From Actinomycetes bacterium (lineage in GTDB: Bacteria; Actinomycetota; Actinomycetes; Actinomycetales; Dermatophilaceae), in the NCBI GenBank assembly GCA_029552065.1, contig JAKPEG010000223.1, positions 1-43,199 on the forward strand: 43,199 nucleotides of DNA, written 5' to 3'. Position numbers and translations under genes: made by a program. The stretch's first letter is position 1. Each line of letters begins with the position of its first letter. The notes below the pieces were generated by a model, which worked only from the letters and a program-made list of their open reading frames with translations, was not told where the DNA came from and made no database searches. Shown piece by piece: positions 1 to 10,170 of this stretch.

Positions 1-86
1 GCCGACTCCGGGTCCTTCCGGGCATCCATCGCCATCCGCGTCGCCCGCGCCTGAAGCTCAACGCTGTACTTCCTCGGTGCTGCCAT
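1..86 (-). CDS. IS3-family transposase OrfA, N-terminal part (truncated by window edge)
   Basis: The ATG at 84-86 on the minus strand opens a frame reading MAAPRKYSVELQARATRM and then AMDARKDPES before the window ends. This is the typical start of the IS3-family OrfA helix-turn-helix protein of actinobacteria, which binds the IS ends and is fused to the DDE integrase OrfB by programmed frameshifting. Only 28 residues are visible, so I cannot tell whether the element is intact. The family call rests on this opening plus the terminal inverted repeat just upstream. Confidence 0.75.
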   Translation of the reverse strand, partial: MAAPRKYSVELQARATRMAMDARKDPES

Positions 87-141
87 GACTCTCATCATCC
101 TTCCCAGGATTGAGAGCCTCCATCAAACCCGGGGCGATTCA
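1..141 (-). mobile_element. End of an IS3-family insertion sequence (runs off the window)
   Basis: Read on the minus strand, the element begins at 141 with TGAATCGCCCCGGGTTTGAT, the TG-start terminal inverted repeat expected of actinobacterial IS3-family elements, followed about 55 bp later by the orfA start codon. Only this terminus is inside the window. The other end, orfB and any target duplication lie upstream of position 1 and cannot be checked. The outer boundary abuts a 41-bp tandem repeat starting at about 150. Confidence 0.75.
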
Positions 142-149
142 CGGCGCGG

Positions 150-255
150 TGATCGGCCCATGTCCGAACCTGTTGGTGGTCGGCGCGGTCTGATCGGCCC
201 ATGTCCGAACCCTGTGGTGGTCGGCGCGATCTGATCGGCCCATGTCCGAACCTTG
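150..255. repeat. 41-bp tandem repeat, about 2.5 copies
   Basis: The core GATCGGCCCATGTCCGAACC occurs at 151-170, 192-211 and 233-252, an exact 41-bp period. The 20-bp spacers between cores are near-identical and carry GGTGGTCGGCGCG. The array starts 9 bp outside the IS3 end. The core contains a short TCGG/CCGA dyad, so protein binding is conceivable. No gene fits: the long minus-strand frame across it is the shadow of ilvD. Confidence 0.9.
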
Positions 256-462
256 CGTGGACCCCTGGGTGCTGGACCCCAGCGTGCGGGGCCCCAGAGC
301 GCAGGGAAGCCAGAGTGGGCCGAGACGGCATACCTCGGGGGAGACGACGCGAGTTAGCCTGGGCGCCACGTCACGGCCGCACGAAGCCGCGCCACCGACG
401 CGAACCCCGGCCCGAAGAACCCGCACGAAGAACCCGAACGAAGAAACCGAGAGGCACCGGAC
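256..462. other. Intergenic stretch upstream of ilvD, with 13-bp repeats
   Basis: This stretch holds one copy of the GGCATAC word (327-333), a GC-rich dyad around CCTGGGTGCTGGACCCCAG (about 263-285), and a 13-bp tandem repeat with core CGAAGAACCCG at 413, 426 and 439 immediately before ilvD. I see no clear promoter and no leader peptide rich in branched-chain residues, unlike upstream of ilvB and cimA. Confidence 0.6.
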
Positions 463-2340
463 ATGCCCGAGCTGCGTTCCCGCACGACGACCCACGGCCG
501 CAACATGGCCGGCGCCCGGGCGCTGTGGCGGGCCACCGGGCTCGTCGAGAGCGACTTCGGCAAGCCGATCGTTGCGGTGGCCAACTCCTACACCCAGTTC
601 GTCCCGGGACACGTGCACCTCAAGGACCTCGGGGATCTGGTCGCCGGGGCAGTCCGCGAGGCCGGGGGAGTGGCGCGCGAGTTCGACACGATCGCGGTCG
701 ACGACGGCATCGCCATGGGCCACGACGGGATGCTCTACAGCCTGCCGAGCCGCGAGATCATCGCCGACTCGGTCGAGTACATGGTCAACGCCCATGCCGC
801 CGACGCCCTCGTGTGCATCAGCAACTGCGACAAGATCACCCCCGGCATGCTCCTGGCCGCCCTGCGCCTCAACATCCCGACCGTCTTCGTCTCGGGCGGC
901 CCGATGGAGGCGGGCACCGCCGTCATCGACGCGCAGGGCACGGCCACCACCCGCCTCGACCTCATCGACGCGATGATCAAGGCGGTCGACGACAAGGTCT
1001 CCGACGCGACGATCGAGACGATCGAACGCTCGGCCTGCCCGACCTGCGGCTCCTGCTCGGGCATGTTCACCGCCAACTCGATGAACTGCCTGCTCGAGGT
1101 GATCGGGCTCGCCCTGCCCGGCAACGGCTCGACCTTGGCGACCGCCGCCGCCCGCAAGGGCCTGTTCGAGCGCGCCGGTCGCCTCGTCGTCGAGCTCGCC
1201 CGCCGCTGGTATGCCGTGCCGGCCGCGGGCGGCATACCGGCCAGTGAGGGGGGCGACGGGTCCGTCCTGCCGCGGGCGATCGTCACCCGGGAGGCGCTGG
1301 CCAATGCCATGCGCGTCGACATCGCGATGGGCGGGTCGACGAACACGATCCTGCACCTGCTCGCCGCCGCCCAGGAGGCGGAGATCGACTTCGACCAGGG
1401 CGACATCGACGACCTCTCCCGGGTCACCCCGTGTCTGTGCAAGGTGGCGCCCAACACCAACCGCTACTACATGGAGGACGTCCACCGGGCCGGCGGGATC
1501 GTCGCGATCATGGGCGAACTCGACCGGGCCGGGATGCTCGACGCAGGCGTCCACGCCGTCCACGCGCCGAGCCTGCGCAGCTGGCTGGACGCGTGGGACA
1601 TCCGCGGCGGAAGGGCGGGCGAGGCGGCATACGAGCTCTTCCACGCCGCGCCGGGTGGGGTCCGCACGATCGAGCCGTTCAGCTCGACCAACCGTTGGGC
1701 GAGCCTGGACACCGATGCCCGCGAGGGCTGCATCCGCGACGTCGAGCACGCCTACACCCTCGACGGTGGGCTCGCCGTGCTCACCGGCAACCTCGCCCCC
1801 GACGGCTGCATCGTCAAGACCGCCGGCGTGCCGGAGCACCAGTGGAGCTTCCGCGGACCGGCCAAGGTGGCCGAGAGCCAGGAACAGGCCGTCGAGATGA
1901 TCCTCGGTGGGCGGGTCGTGGCCGGCGACGTCGTCGTCGTGCGCTACGAGGGTCCCAAGGGTGGCCCGGGCATGCAGGAGATGCTCTACCCCACGAGTTA
2001 CCTCAAGGGCACCGGCCTTGGCCCCTCGTGCGCCCTCATCACCGACGGGCGCTTCTCCGGCGGCTCGAGCGGGCTGTCGGTCGGGCACGTCTCGCCCGAG
2101 GCTGCCTCCGGGGGGCCGATCGGGCTGGTCCGCGACGGCGACGAGATCGAGTTCTCGATCCCCGAGCGCCGGGTGACCCTGCACGTGTCCGACGCCGAGT
2201 TGGACCGGCGCCGGGCCGAGCAGGACGCCGCGGGCTGGGCGCCGGCGGCCCCGCGGGCCCGGCACGTGTCGGCCGCCCTGCGGCTGTTCGCGCTGTTCGC
2301 CCAATCGGCCGACAAGGGTGCGGCCCGCAAGGTCCCCTGA
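463..2340 (+). CDS. ilvD: Dihydroxy-acid dehydratase
   Basis: It dehydrates 2,3-dihydroxy-isovalerate and 2,3-dihydroxy-3-methylvalerate to the 2-keto acids, the third common step of valine and isoleucine synthesis, in the cytosol with an iron-sulfur cluster. The 625-residue protein carries the cluster cysteines in CISNCDK and [10 protein letters not shown], the MGGSTNT and CLCKVAPN segments, and the C-terminal [13 protein letters not shown] and TDGRFSGG motifs. It is about 10 residues longer than the E. coli enzyme because of an insertion near residues 250-262 ([16 protein letters not shown]), exactly where the DNA holds an inverted pair of GTATGCCG words. The ATG at 463 has GAGAGG upstream. 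It stands apart from ilvBNC, separated by an ABC exporter. Confidence 0.97.
   Translation: MPELRSRTTTHGRNMAGARALWRATGLVESDFGKPIVAVANSYTQFVPGHVHLKDLGDLVAGAVREAGGVAREFDTIAVDDGIAMGHDGMLYSLPSREIIADSVEYMVNAHAADALVCISNCDKITPGMLLAALRLNIPTVFVSGGPMEAGTAVIDAQGTATTRLDLIDAMIKAVDDKVSDATIETIERSACPTCGSCSGMFTANSMNCLLEVIGLALPGNGSTLATAAARKGLFERAGRLVVELARRWYAVPAAGGIPASEGGDGSVLPRAIVTREALANAMRVDIAMGGSTNTILHLLAAAQEAEIDFDQGDIDDLSRVTPCLCKVAPNTNRYYMEDVHRAGGIVAIMGELDRAGMLDAGVHAVHAPSLRSWLDAWDIRGGRAGEAAYELFHAAPGGVRTIEPFSSTNRWASLDTDAREGCIRDVEHAYTLDGGLAVLTGNLAPDGCIVKTAGVPEHQWSFRGPAKVAESQEQAVEMILGGRVVAGDVVVVRYEGPKGGPGMQEMLYPTSYLKGTGLGPSCALITDGRFSGGSSGLSVGHVSPEAASGGPIGLVRDGDEIEFSIPERRVTLHVSDAELDRRRAEQDAAGWAPAAPRARHVSAALRLFALFAQSADKGAARKVP
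1208..1238. repeat. Inverted GTATGCCG pair inside ilvD (in-frame palindrome)
   Basis: GGTATGCCG at 1208-1216 and CGGCATACC at 1230-1238 form perfect 9-bp arms around a 13-bp loop. The palindrome coincides with the roughly 11 residues by which this IlvD exceeds the E. coli protein between the RRWY and SVLPR segments. It forces the rare codons TAT and ATA. Confidence 0.8.
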
Positions 2341-2376
2341 GCCGGCCGACCGCCGCCCACCCCGCGGCACCCCGCC

Positions 2377-2402
2377 GTATGCCGTGTATGCCACGGTATG
2401 CC
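2377..2402 (+). repeat. Three clustered GTATGCC words between ilvD and the ABC genes
   Basis: GTATGCC occurs at 2377-2383, 2386-2392 and 2396-2402, all in the same orientation with 2-3 bp between copies. CCGTG and CACGG around the middle copy make a small hairpin. The cluster follows the ilvD stop by 36 bp and may act as its transcript end, but there is no T tract. Confidence 0.7.
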
Positions 2403-2455
2403 GCGGTAGGCCGCGATGGCGCGCGCGCATCGCGGCCGTGTGTTGTGATGCACCC

Positions 2456-3229
2456 ATGAGCGTCAGCGCCCTGGCGACCCGCGGGCTGGTCAAGCGTTTC
2501 GGCCAGAAGGTCGCGGTGGCGGGGCTGGACCTCGAGGTCCCCGCGGGGAGCCTCTTCGGGCTCGTGGGCCCCAACGGCGCGGGGAAGACGACGACCCTCT
2601 CGATGGTGACCGGGCTGCTGCGTCCCGATGCGGGCCAGGTCCTCGTCGGCGGCATCGACGTGTGGGCCGACCCGGCCGCGGCGAAGGCCCGGATGGGTGT
2701 GCTCCCCGACGGTATGCGGATGTTCGACCGGCTCAGCGGCCGGGAGTTGCTGCGCTATGTCGGCCTCCTGCGCCGGATCCCGCCCGAGGTCCTCGACGCG
2801 CGCTGCGCCGAACTGCTCACGGTCCTCGACCTCGCGAGCGCCGCCGACACCCTCGTCGTCGACTATTCCGCGGGCATGGCCAAGAAGATCGGCCTGGCCT
2901 GCGCGCTCGTCCACGCGCCCCGGCTGCTGCTGCTCGACGAGCCGTTCGAGTCGGTCGACCCGGTGTCCGGCGAGGTCATCCGCGGGATCCTGCGCGACTT
3001 CGTCGCCGGCGGCGGCACGGTCGTCCTCTCCAGTCACGTGATGGAACTCGTCGAGCAGCTCTGCGACCACGTCGGCGTCGTCGCGGCCGGCCGGGTGCTC
3101 GCGACCGGACCGCTCGACGAGGTCCGTGCCGGCCGGCCGCTCCAGGCCCGGTTCCTCGACCTGCTCGGTGCTCCCACCGGTCGAGAGGGGGGCCTGTCGT
3201 GGTTGCGCTCCTCGTCCGGCTCAAGCTGA
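2456..3229 (+). CDS. ABC transporter ATP-binding protein
   Basis: A 257-residue nucleotide-binding subunit that powers the permease encoded next. Walker A is GPNGAGKTT (residues 38-46), the signature region reads YSAGMAKKI (about 137-145), Walker B is LLLLDEPFE (about 158-166) and the switch histidine lies in VLSSHVM. It belongs to the group of exporter-type ATPases (CcmA/drug- or lipid-export-like); the substrate cannot be read from sequence. The ATG at 2456 was chosen because the protein then starts 10 residues before the first conserved strand. Its end overlaps the permease gene by 31 bp, so the two are translationally coupled. It is unrelated to the flanking ilv genes by function as far as I can see. 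Confidence 0.93.
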   Translation: MSVSALATRGLVKRFGQKVAVAGLDLEVPAGSLFGLVGPNGAGKTTTLSMVTGLLRPDAGQVLVGGIDVWADPAAAKARMGVLPDGMRMFDRLSGRELLRYVGLLRRIPPEVLDARCAELLTVLDLASAADTLVVDYSAGMAKKIGLACALVHAPRLLLLDEPFESVDPVSGEVIRGILRDFVAGGGTVVLSSHVMELVEQLCDHVGVVAAGRVLATGPLDEVRAGRPLQARFLDLLGAPTGREGGLSWLRSSSGSS

Positions 3230-4830
3230 CCATCCTGCGCAACAGCCTGCGCCGCTCGGTGTGGCGGACGGTCGGCATGGCCCTCGGTGCTCTCTACGCC
3301 CTGTCCCTCGTGGTCACCGCCCTGCTCATCCAGCTCGCCCTGCGTGTCGGCCCGCCCGAGTATGCCGCTTACCTCGCCCCGGTGAGCGTGCTCGGCTTCT
3401 CCGCCCTCACCGCCGGATGGTTGGTCATGCCGCTGCTCGCCGCGGGCATCGACGACACCGTCGACCCCGGCCGGTTCGCCCTCCTGCCGGTGCGGGCCCG
3501 CGATCTGCAACCGGGCCTGCTCGTGTGTGCCGTCCTCGGCGTGCCCGGGACTGCGGCCGTGCTCGTCTCGCTCGGCCAGCCGGTCGCCTGGTCACGCTCC
3601 CTGCCCTCGGTCGTCGCGACCCTCCTGGGCGTGCCCCTGGGCCTGGTCACGTGCGTCTTGCTCGCCCGGGTCGGCACCGTCGCCTTCGCCCGGCTGCTGT
3701 CCACCCGCCGCTTCCGCGAGCTCGCCGCCGCCGTCCTCATGGTCGGCATCGGCAGCCTCGGACTGTTGGGCACACTGTTCTCTCGGGGTGTCACCGGTGC
3801 CCTCGGGCGGCGTGAGGCGATCCTGCCGACCCTCGAGCGAGCCGCGGCGGTCGTCGGGTGGACGCCGTTCGGCTGGGCCTGGTCGGCACCGGCCGCCGTC
3901 TCGGCCCCGGACGGGTCGGCGCGGTGGGGCGGCATAGCGGTTGCCCTGGTGAAGCTCGCGCTCGCGGCGGGGCTCGTGGGGATCCTGTGGCGGGTCTGGG
4001 AGCGGATGCTCGACCGCGCGCTCGTCTCGCCGCTCCAGCGGGGCGGCGACGGCGGCAAGGTGCACTCGTCGCCGCTGCTCGACCGGCTCGGCGAGCGCTC
4101 GCCCGTGGGCGCGGTGGCGGCCAAGTCGCTGCGCTACTGGCGTCGCGACCCGCGCTATCTCACCGGAGGCCTCACGACCCTCACCGTGCCGCTGCTGTTC
4201 GTCGTCACGAACGCCGCCACCACCGGTGCCGACGCCGGAGCCCTACTCTTCCTCGCGCCGCTCGCGCTCGGCTTCTTCGCCGGGACGACCCTCGCGCAGG
4301 AGCTGTCCTACGACGGGTCGGCGCTGTGGCTGCACGTCACATCCGGCATCAGCGGGCGGAGCGACCGGGCCGGGCGCGTCCTGGCCCTGCTCACCCTCGT
4401 CCTGCCGGTCCTGCTCCTGTCCTTCGTCGTGCTCACCGTCGTCACCGGCCGCACCGACCTCGTGCTGCCCGCCTCGGCCGCCGCCGTCGCGGTTCTCCTG
4501 GGCGGACTCGGCGGGGGCGCGTGGGTGGGGGCCTGGTTCCAGGTGGCGGTCCCACCGCCGGGACACAACCCCTTCCAGGCTCACAGCGGTGGCGGTATCG
4601 AGGCCCTCGTCTCGTTCGCGCTCACGGTATTGGTCATGACGGTGAGCGCGAGTCCCGCGCTCGTCCTGGCCGGATTCGGGCTCGACGACCCCCGGGTCGC
4701 GGTCATCGCCCTGCTCGTCGCCCTCGTCGTGGGCGGGGCGACCCTCGCGCTCGGGGTGCGCCGGGGTGGCGCCCGGCTCGACGCCGCCTGGCCCGAAGTC
4801 CTCTCCGCGGTGACCCTCGAGGAACATTGA
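3199..4830 (+). CDS. ABC transporter permease, polytopic membrane protein
   Basis: A 543-residue membrane subunit with many hydrophobic segments (for example TVGMALGALYALSLVVTALL near the N-terminus, and a last pair VIALLVALVVGGATLALGV), roughly a dozen by eye. I chose the GTG at 3199, with GAGAGGGGGG 7 bp upstream, because it keeps the short overlap with the ATPase gene and starts at the first amphipathic stretch (VVALLVRLKLTILRNSLRRS). It should form the export channel with the upstream ATPase. The substrate is unknown, and no signal points to amino acids in spite of the ilv neighbourhood. Confidence 0.88.
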   Translation: MVALLVRLKLTILRNSLRRSVWRTVGMALGALYALSLVVTALLIQLALRVGPPEYAAYLAPVSVLGFSALTAGWLVMPLLAAGIDDTVDPGRFALLPVRARDLQPGLLVCAVLGVPGTAAVLVSLGQPVAWSRSLPSVVATLLGVPLGLVTCVLLARVGTVAFARLLSTRRFRELAAAVLMVGIGSLGLLGTLFSRGVTGALGRREAILPTLERAAAVVGWTPFGWAWSAPAAVSAPDGSARWGGIAVALVKLALAAGLVGILWRVWERMLDRALVSPLQRGGDGGKVHSSPLLDRLGERSPVGAVAAKSLRYWRRDPRYLTGGLTTLTVPLLFVVTNAATTGADAGALLFLAPLALGFFAGTTLAQELSYDGSALWLHVTSGISGRSDRAGRVLALLTLVLPVLLLSFVVLTVVTGRTDLVLPASAAAVAVLLGGLGGGAWVGAWFQVAVPPPGHNPFQAHSGGGIEALVSFALTVLVMTVSASPALVLAGFGLDDPRVAVIALLVALVVGGATLALGVRRGGARLDAAWPEVLSAVTLEEH

Positions 4831-4868
4831 CCGGAGCGGCCGGATGGTGAGACGGGCGCGTCTCGCGG

Positions 4869-4898
4869 TTGACACGGCATACCGGCTGCGGCGACCGT
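4869..4898 (+). promoter_or_regulatory. Promoter of the ilvBNC leader
   Basis: TTGACA at 4869-4874 is a perfect -35 box. At 18-bp spacing GACCGT (4893-4898) keeps the A and final T of TANNNT. Transcription would begin at about 4905, the first base of the leader GTG, giving a leaderless leader peptide. A GGCATAC word lies in the spacer. Confidence 0.65.
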
Positions 4899-4904
4899 TG
4901 TCCC

Positions 4905-4940
4905 GTGGCCCTGGTCCTCGTAGTTCTCCGGCGCGTGTGA
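4905..4940 (+). CDS. ilvB leader peptide (attenuator peptide)
   Basis: The 11-codon frame GTG...TGA encodes MALVLVVLRRV: seven of eleven residues are Leu or Val. It lies just after a TTGACA promoter and about 20 bp before a terminator hairpin, with ilvB 116 bp downstream. That is the classic layout of ribosome-mediated attenuation, in which scarcity of charged Leu/Val tRNA stalls the ribosome and prevents the terminator from forming. The leader has no ribosome-binding site, and the predicted start site coincides with the GTG, so it is probably translated from a leaderless mRNA as known for other actinobacterial leaders. There is no Ile codon. Confidence 0.85.
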   Translation: MALVLVVLRRV

Positions 4941-4962
4941 CGCCTGCCCTCGTCGCACGCGC

Positions 4963-4995
4963 GCCCTTCCGTCCACCCGGACCGAAGGGCTTTTT
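4963..4995 (+). terminator. Attenuator terminator of ilvBNC
   Basis: GCCCTTCCGTCC (4963-4974), loop ACCC and GGACCGAAGGGC (4979-4990) make a 12-bp stem with one mismatch, followed by TTTTT (4991-4995). It sits between the leader peptide and ilvB, the position expected for a regulated intrinsic terminator. Confidence 0.9.
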
Positions 4996-5055
4996 CATGG
5001 GCTCGACAGGACCGACCGGCCGTAGCAGGCCAGCAGACCCGAGAAGGTGACCATC

Positions 5056-6939
5056 GTGACCGACAGCCCGACGCCCACGCAGGCGTCCCCGGCCGACCTC
5101 GCCGCCCACGCGCGGCCCCGCCCCGCCGCCGCGCCGACCCGGGGCCAGGCCTCCGGGTCGACCCCGGGGACGGCCGCGCCGGGGAGCGCGCCGCAGCCGT
5201 GCACGGGTGCCCAGGCGCTCGTCCTCGCGCTCGAGGCGGTCGGTGTCGATACCGTCTTCGGCATCCCCGGCGGGGCGATCCTGCCCGCCTACGACCCGCT
5301 CATGGACTCGACGAAGGTGCGCCACATCCTCGTCCGGCACGAGCAGGGCGCGGGCCACGCCGCCGAGGGGTATGCCGCCGCCACCGGTCGCGTGGGCGTG
5401 TGCATGGCCACGTCCGGGCCGGGAGCGACCAACCTCGTCACCGCGATCGCGGACGCCTACATGGACTCGGTGCCGATCGTCGCCATCACCGGGCAGGTGT
5501 CCAGCGCCGCGATCGGCACGGATGCCTTCCAGGAGGCCGACATCCGCGGCATCACCATGCCGATCACCAAGCACAACTACCTGGTCACCAAGCCGGGCGA
5601 CATCGCCCGGGCCATCGCCGAGGCCTTCCACATCGCGGCCACCGGTCGGCCCGGCCCGGTGCTCGTCGACATCTCCAAGGACGCCCTCCAGGGCCAGACG
5701 ACCTTCTCCTGGCCGCCGACCATCGACCTGCCGGGCTATCGTCCGGTGGCCCGCCCGCACTCCAAGCAGATCCGCGAGGCGGCGCGGATGATGGCCGAGG
5801 CCCGCCGGCCGGTCTTCTACGTCGGCGGTGGGGTCATCCGGGCCAAGGCCACCGACGCCCTGCGGGCGCTCGTCGAGCTCACCCAGATCCCGCTCGTCAC
5901 CACCCTCATGGCCCGCGGCGCGGTCCCCGACAGCCACCCGCTGCACCTGGGGATGCCGGGCATGCACGGCTCGGTCGCCGCGGTCACGGCCTTGCAGAAG
6001 GCCGACCTGCTCATCGCCCTGGGCACCCGGTTCGACGACCGGGTGACCGGCCAGCTGTCGACCTTCGCCCCGCATGCGAAGGTCATCCACGCCGACATCG
6101 ACCCGGCCGAGATCTCGAAGAACCGGGTCGCGGACGTGCCGATCGTCGGGGACTGCAAGGACGTCATCACCGAGCTCGTCGAGGCGATCACCGCCGACCA
6201 CGCGGCGCGCGGGGCTGCGGAATACGAGGCCTGGCACGCGACCGTCGCCGAGTGGAAGTCCACCTACCCGGTGGGCTACACCCCGTCCGAGGAGGGGCTG
6301 TCCCCGCAGTACGTCATCGAGCGCATCGGTGCCCTCTCCGGGCCCGAGGCGACCTATGTCGCGGGGGTCGGCCAGCACCAGATGTGGGCGGCCCAGTTCG
6401 TCGACTACTCCCGCCCGAACAGCTGGATCAATTCCGGTGGCCTCGGGACGATGGGCTTCGCCGTGCCCGCGGCGATGGGCGCGAAGATGGCCGAGCCGCA
6501 CCGCACGGTGTGGGCGATCGACGGCGACGGCTGCTTCCAGATGACCAACCAGGAGCTGGCCACCTGCGTGATCAACGACATCCCCATCAAGGTCGCGATC
6601 ATCAACAACAGCAGCCTGGGCATGGTGCGCCAGTGGCAGACGCTCTTCTACAACGAGCGCTACTCCAACACCGACCTGCACACGAGCCACAACGCCGTGC
6701 GGATCCCCGACTTCGTCAAGCTCGCCGACGCCTACGGCTGCGCGGGCCTGCGGGTCGAGCAGGCCGCCGACGTCGACGGCGCGATCCGGGAGGCCCTGGC
6801 GATCGAGGACCGGCCGGTGGTCATCGACTTCGTCGTCCACCGCGACGCGATGGTGTGGCCGATGGTCCCGGCCGGCGTGAGCAACGACAAGATCCAGATC
6901 GCCCGCGGGGGAGCCCCCCTGTGGGAGCGCGAGAGCTGA
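5056..6939 (+). CDS. ilvB: Acetolactate synthase, large (catalytic) subunit
   Basis: It condenses pyruvate with pyruvate or 2-ketobutyrate to acetolactate or acetohydroxybutyrate, the first common step of valine and isoleucine synthesis, using thiamine diphosphate and FAD. Visible are the N-terminal [14 protein letters not shown] and [13 protein letters not shown] (catalytic glutamate), the [12 protein letters not shown] segment and the C-terminal [14 protein letters not shown]...IINNSS thiamine-diphosphate motif (about residues 489-518). The first 45 residues are a low-complexity extension rich in Ala and Pro. I chose the GTG at 5056 because GAGAAGG lies 8 bp upstream; a GTG at 5047 is the alternative. 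ilvN follows after 11 bp. Expression should be set by the leader and attenuator just upstream. Confidence 0.97.
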   Translation: MTDSPTPTQASPADLAAHARPRPAAAPTRGQASGSTPGTAAPGSAPQPCTGAQALVLALEAVGVDTVFGIPGGAILPAYDPLMDSTKVRHILVRHEQGAGHAAEGYAAATGRVGVCMATSGPGATNLVTAIADAYMDSVPIVAITGQVSSAAIGTDAFQEADIRGITMPITKHNYLVTKPGDIARAIAEAFHIAATGRPGPVLVDISKDALQGQTTFSWPPTIDLPGYRPVARPHSKQIREAARMMAEARRPVFYVGGGVIRAKATDALRALVELTQIPLVTTLMARGAVPDSHPLHLGMPGMHGSVAAVTALQKADLLIALGTRFDDRVTGQLSTFAPHAKVIHADIDPAEISKNRVADVPIVGDCKDVITELVEAITADHAARGAAEYEAWHATVAEWKSTYPVGYTPSEEGLSPQYVIERIGALSGPEATYVAGVGQHQMWAAQFVDYSRPNSWINSGGLGTMGFAVPAAMGAKMAEPHRTVWAIDGDGCFQMTNQELATCVINDIPIKVAIINNSSLGMVRQWQTLFYNERYSNTDLHTSHNAVRIPDFVKLADAYGCAGLRVEQAADVDGAIREALAIEDRPVVIDFVVHRDAMVWPMVPAGVSNDKIQIARGGAPLWERES

Positions 6940-6950
6940 GGAATCCGCAG

Positions 6951-8820
<1,870 letters not shown>

Positions 8821-8843
8821 CGGTGGGCGGGCGGCATACGGGG

Positions 8844-8849
8844 TAGGGT
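8844..8849 (+). promoter_or_regulatory. Leaderless -10 box TAGGGT before the VTT-domain gene
   Basis: TAGGGT ends 6 bp before the GTG start at 8856, so transcription should start at the start codon itself. I see no convincing -35 box. Confidence 0.5.
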
Positions 8850-8855
8850 TTCCCG

Positions 8856-9377
8856 GTGCAGGAGTGGCCGTTCGCGTTCACGTACGCGTTCTTCTTCCTC
8901 GGCGCACTCGTGCGAGCCAATGCGACCTACTGGCTCGGTCGTGGGGCGCGTCGTGGAGGTGAACACACGGGTGTCCGGCGCCGGCTCGACGGGCCGCTCG
9001 TGGCCCGGGCCGAGACGGTCGTCGCCCGGTTCGGTGCTCCTGCGGTCGCCCTCTCCTTCCTCACGGTCGGCGTGCAGACGGCGGTCAACCTTGCCGCCGG
9101 CGTGCTGCGCATGCCGTTGTGGGCCTACCAGGCCGGTGCCGTCGTCGGCGCCCTCGCCTGGGCCGGCATCTATTCGACGATCGGCTTCGCCGTGTTCGAG
9201 GCGTGGGTCGGTGGCTCGCCGTGGTGGTGGATCCTCGTGGCCGTCGCCGGCATCGCCGTCATCGTCTTCGCCACCCGGTGGACCCGCATGCGGTTGATCC
9301 GCACCCCGCCGTATGCCGTGCCGCCCACCTCTGCGGCCGATCGCGAGGCGGAACGTCGGGGTGAGGGATCGTGCTGA
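8856..9377 (+). CDS. VTT/DedA-like small membrane protein
   Basis: The 173-residue protein has hydrophobic segments near residues 6-20 (FAFTYAFFFLGALVRA), 58-85 (FGAPAVALSFLTVGVQTAVNLAAG), 90-113 and 120-138. The central part RFGAPAVALSFLTVGVQTAVNLAAGVLRMP resembles the VTT (SNARE-associated, DedA-type) fold of inner-membrane proteins linked to lipid scrambling, though it is shorter than typical DedA proteins. I assign only the family likeness, not a substrate. The GTG start is supported by a TAGGGT box placed for leaderless transcription. It lies downstream of the 62-bp repeats and upstream of a MarR regulator. Confidence 0.65.
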   Translation: MQEWPFAFTYAFFFLGALVRANATYWLGRGARRGGEHTGVRRRLDGPLVARAETVVARFGAPAVALSFLTVGVQTAVNLAAGVLRMPLWAYQAGAVVGALAWAGIYSTIGFAVFEAWVGGSPWWWILVAVAGIAVIVFATRWTRMRLIRTPPYAVPPTSAADREAERRGEGSC

Positions 9378-9380
9378 CGT

Positions 9381-9396
9381 AGGTCGGGTCCGACCT
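9381..9396. promoter_or_regulatory. Palindromic operator candidate for the MarR gene
   Basis: AGGTCGGGTCCGACCT is a perfect 7-bp inverted repeat with 2-bp spacer. It lies directly before TATCGT (9400-9405), a TANNNT -10 box, and so covers the region between -35 and -10. MarR proteins commonly repress their own genes through such dyads. Confidence 0.6.
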
Positions 9397-9466
9397 GGGT
9401 ATCGTGTCCGGCAACCGAGGCGGCAGCAGATCGCAGCAGACGACATCGGACAGCAGGGGAGGGGTC

Positions 9467-10027
9467 ATGAGGTCCACAAGGGCGGCCGCCGTGCCTACCC
9501 CCGACCCGGACACGACCGACGCGGGTTCGCCGGGCGCCGAGTTCCGAGCAACGGCCGTCGCCAGGACCAAGGAACGCCGACCCGAGATCGACGGCCCATC
9601 GGTCGCCTTCACCCTCCTGCTCAACCGAATGTCGGCCACCCATCAGCACCTGTGCGAGCGGTTGGTCCATCGACCGCACGGCTGGACCTACAGCGGCTTC
9701 CGGGTGATGTTCATGATCTGGCTGCTCGAGCCGGTCGAGGCGCGTGACCTCGCGCGGTGGGCCGGGGTGAGCCGCCAGACCACCTCGACCGTGCTCGGCA
9801 CGCTGGAGAGCGCCGGGCTCATCACTCGTAAGCAGACCTCGACGACAGACCGGCGTCTCGTATCGGTTCGCCTCACGTCGACCGGCAGGCGGGCGATCGA
9901 GGAGGCGATCGGAGAGCAGAACGAGCTCGAGCAGGTGTGGTTCGGCGCTCTCGACGAGCAGGAGCAGCGGCTCCTGCTCTCGCTGCTCGATCGCGTGCTC
10001 GGCCGGATGCATGCGTCGACACCGTGA
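9467..10027 (+). CDS. MarR-family transcriptional regulator
   Basis: A 186-residue winged-helix regulator. The core spans about residues 50-180: TYSGFRVMFMIWLLEPVEARDLARWAGVSRQTTSTVLGTLESAGLITRK is the helix-turn-helix, and TSTTDRRLVSVRLTSTGRRA is the wing with the DxR motif of the family. The first 45 residues are a polar extension. I chose the ATG at 9467 because GGGGAGGGG lies 3 bp before it; a GTG at 9404 is possible. An inverted repeat at 9381-9396 suggests autoregulation. The downstream lipid acyltransferase is a plausible target, which is inference from position. Confidence 0.9.
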   Translation: MRSTRAAAVPTPDPDTTDAGSPGAEFRATAVARTKERRPEIDGPSVAFTLLLNRMSATHQHLCERLVHRPHGWTYSGFRVMFMIWLLEPVEARDLARWAGVSRQTTSTVLGTLESAGLITRKQTSTTDRRLVSVRLTSTGRRAIEEAIGEQNELEQVWFGALDEQEQRLLLSLLDRVLGRMHASTP

Positions 10028-10141
10028 GGCGCCCGGTCCACGCCTGGAGCCGACTCCGCGCGCTCCGTTTCCGCTGAGCGACGGGCCACAGTCGGATCTC
10101 TTGTCCACGCTCCCGCGCCCGACCTAGGCTGTCAGGCAGCT

Positions 10142-10147
10142 TACAAT
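10142..10147 (+). promoter_or_regulatory. -10 box TACAAT before the acyltransferase gene
   Basis: TACAAT is a near-consensus -10 element 24 bp upstream of the ATG at 10171, leaving a short leader with GGAAGG. A TAGGCT 17 bp upstream of it is an alternative. Confidence 0.5.
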
Positions 10148-10170
10148 CTCCGCCGCCCGGAAGGCCATCC

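Noticed and set aside
1173..1252. Intron or intein in ilvD at the insertion
   Set aside because: The insertion is only about 11 codons and stays in frame, with no splice or intein motifs.
139..2655. Open frame of 838 codons on the minus strand across ilvD
   Set aside because: It is the antisense shadow of a GC-rich gene. Its product is a low-complexity Arg/Gly/Asp-rich string without domains, while ilvD on the plus strand is unmistakable.
4844..5050. 68-codon frame MVRRARLAVDTAYRL... upstream of ilvB as a small protein
   Set aside because: It runs through the leader, the attenuator hairpin and the ribosome-binding site of ilvB in another frame; the leader peptide frame explains the region better.
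4243..6840. Open frame of 865 codons on the minus strand across the permease and ilvB
   Set aside because: Antisense shadow of two clear genes with skewed composition.
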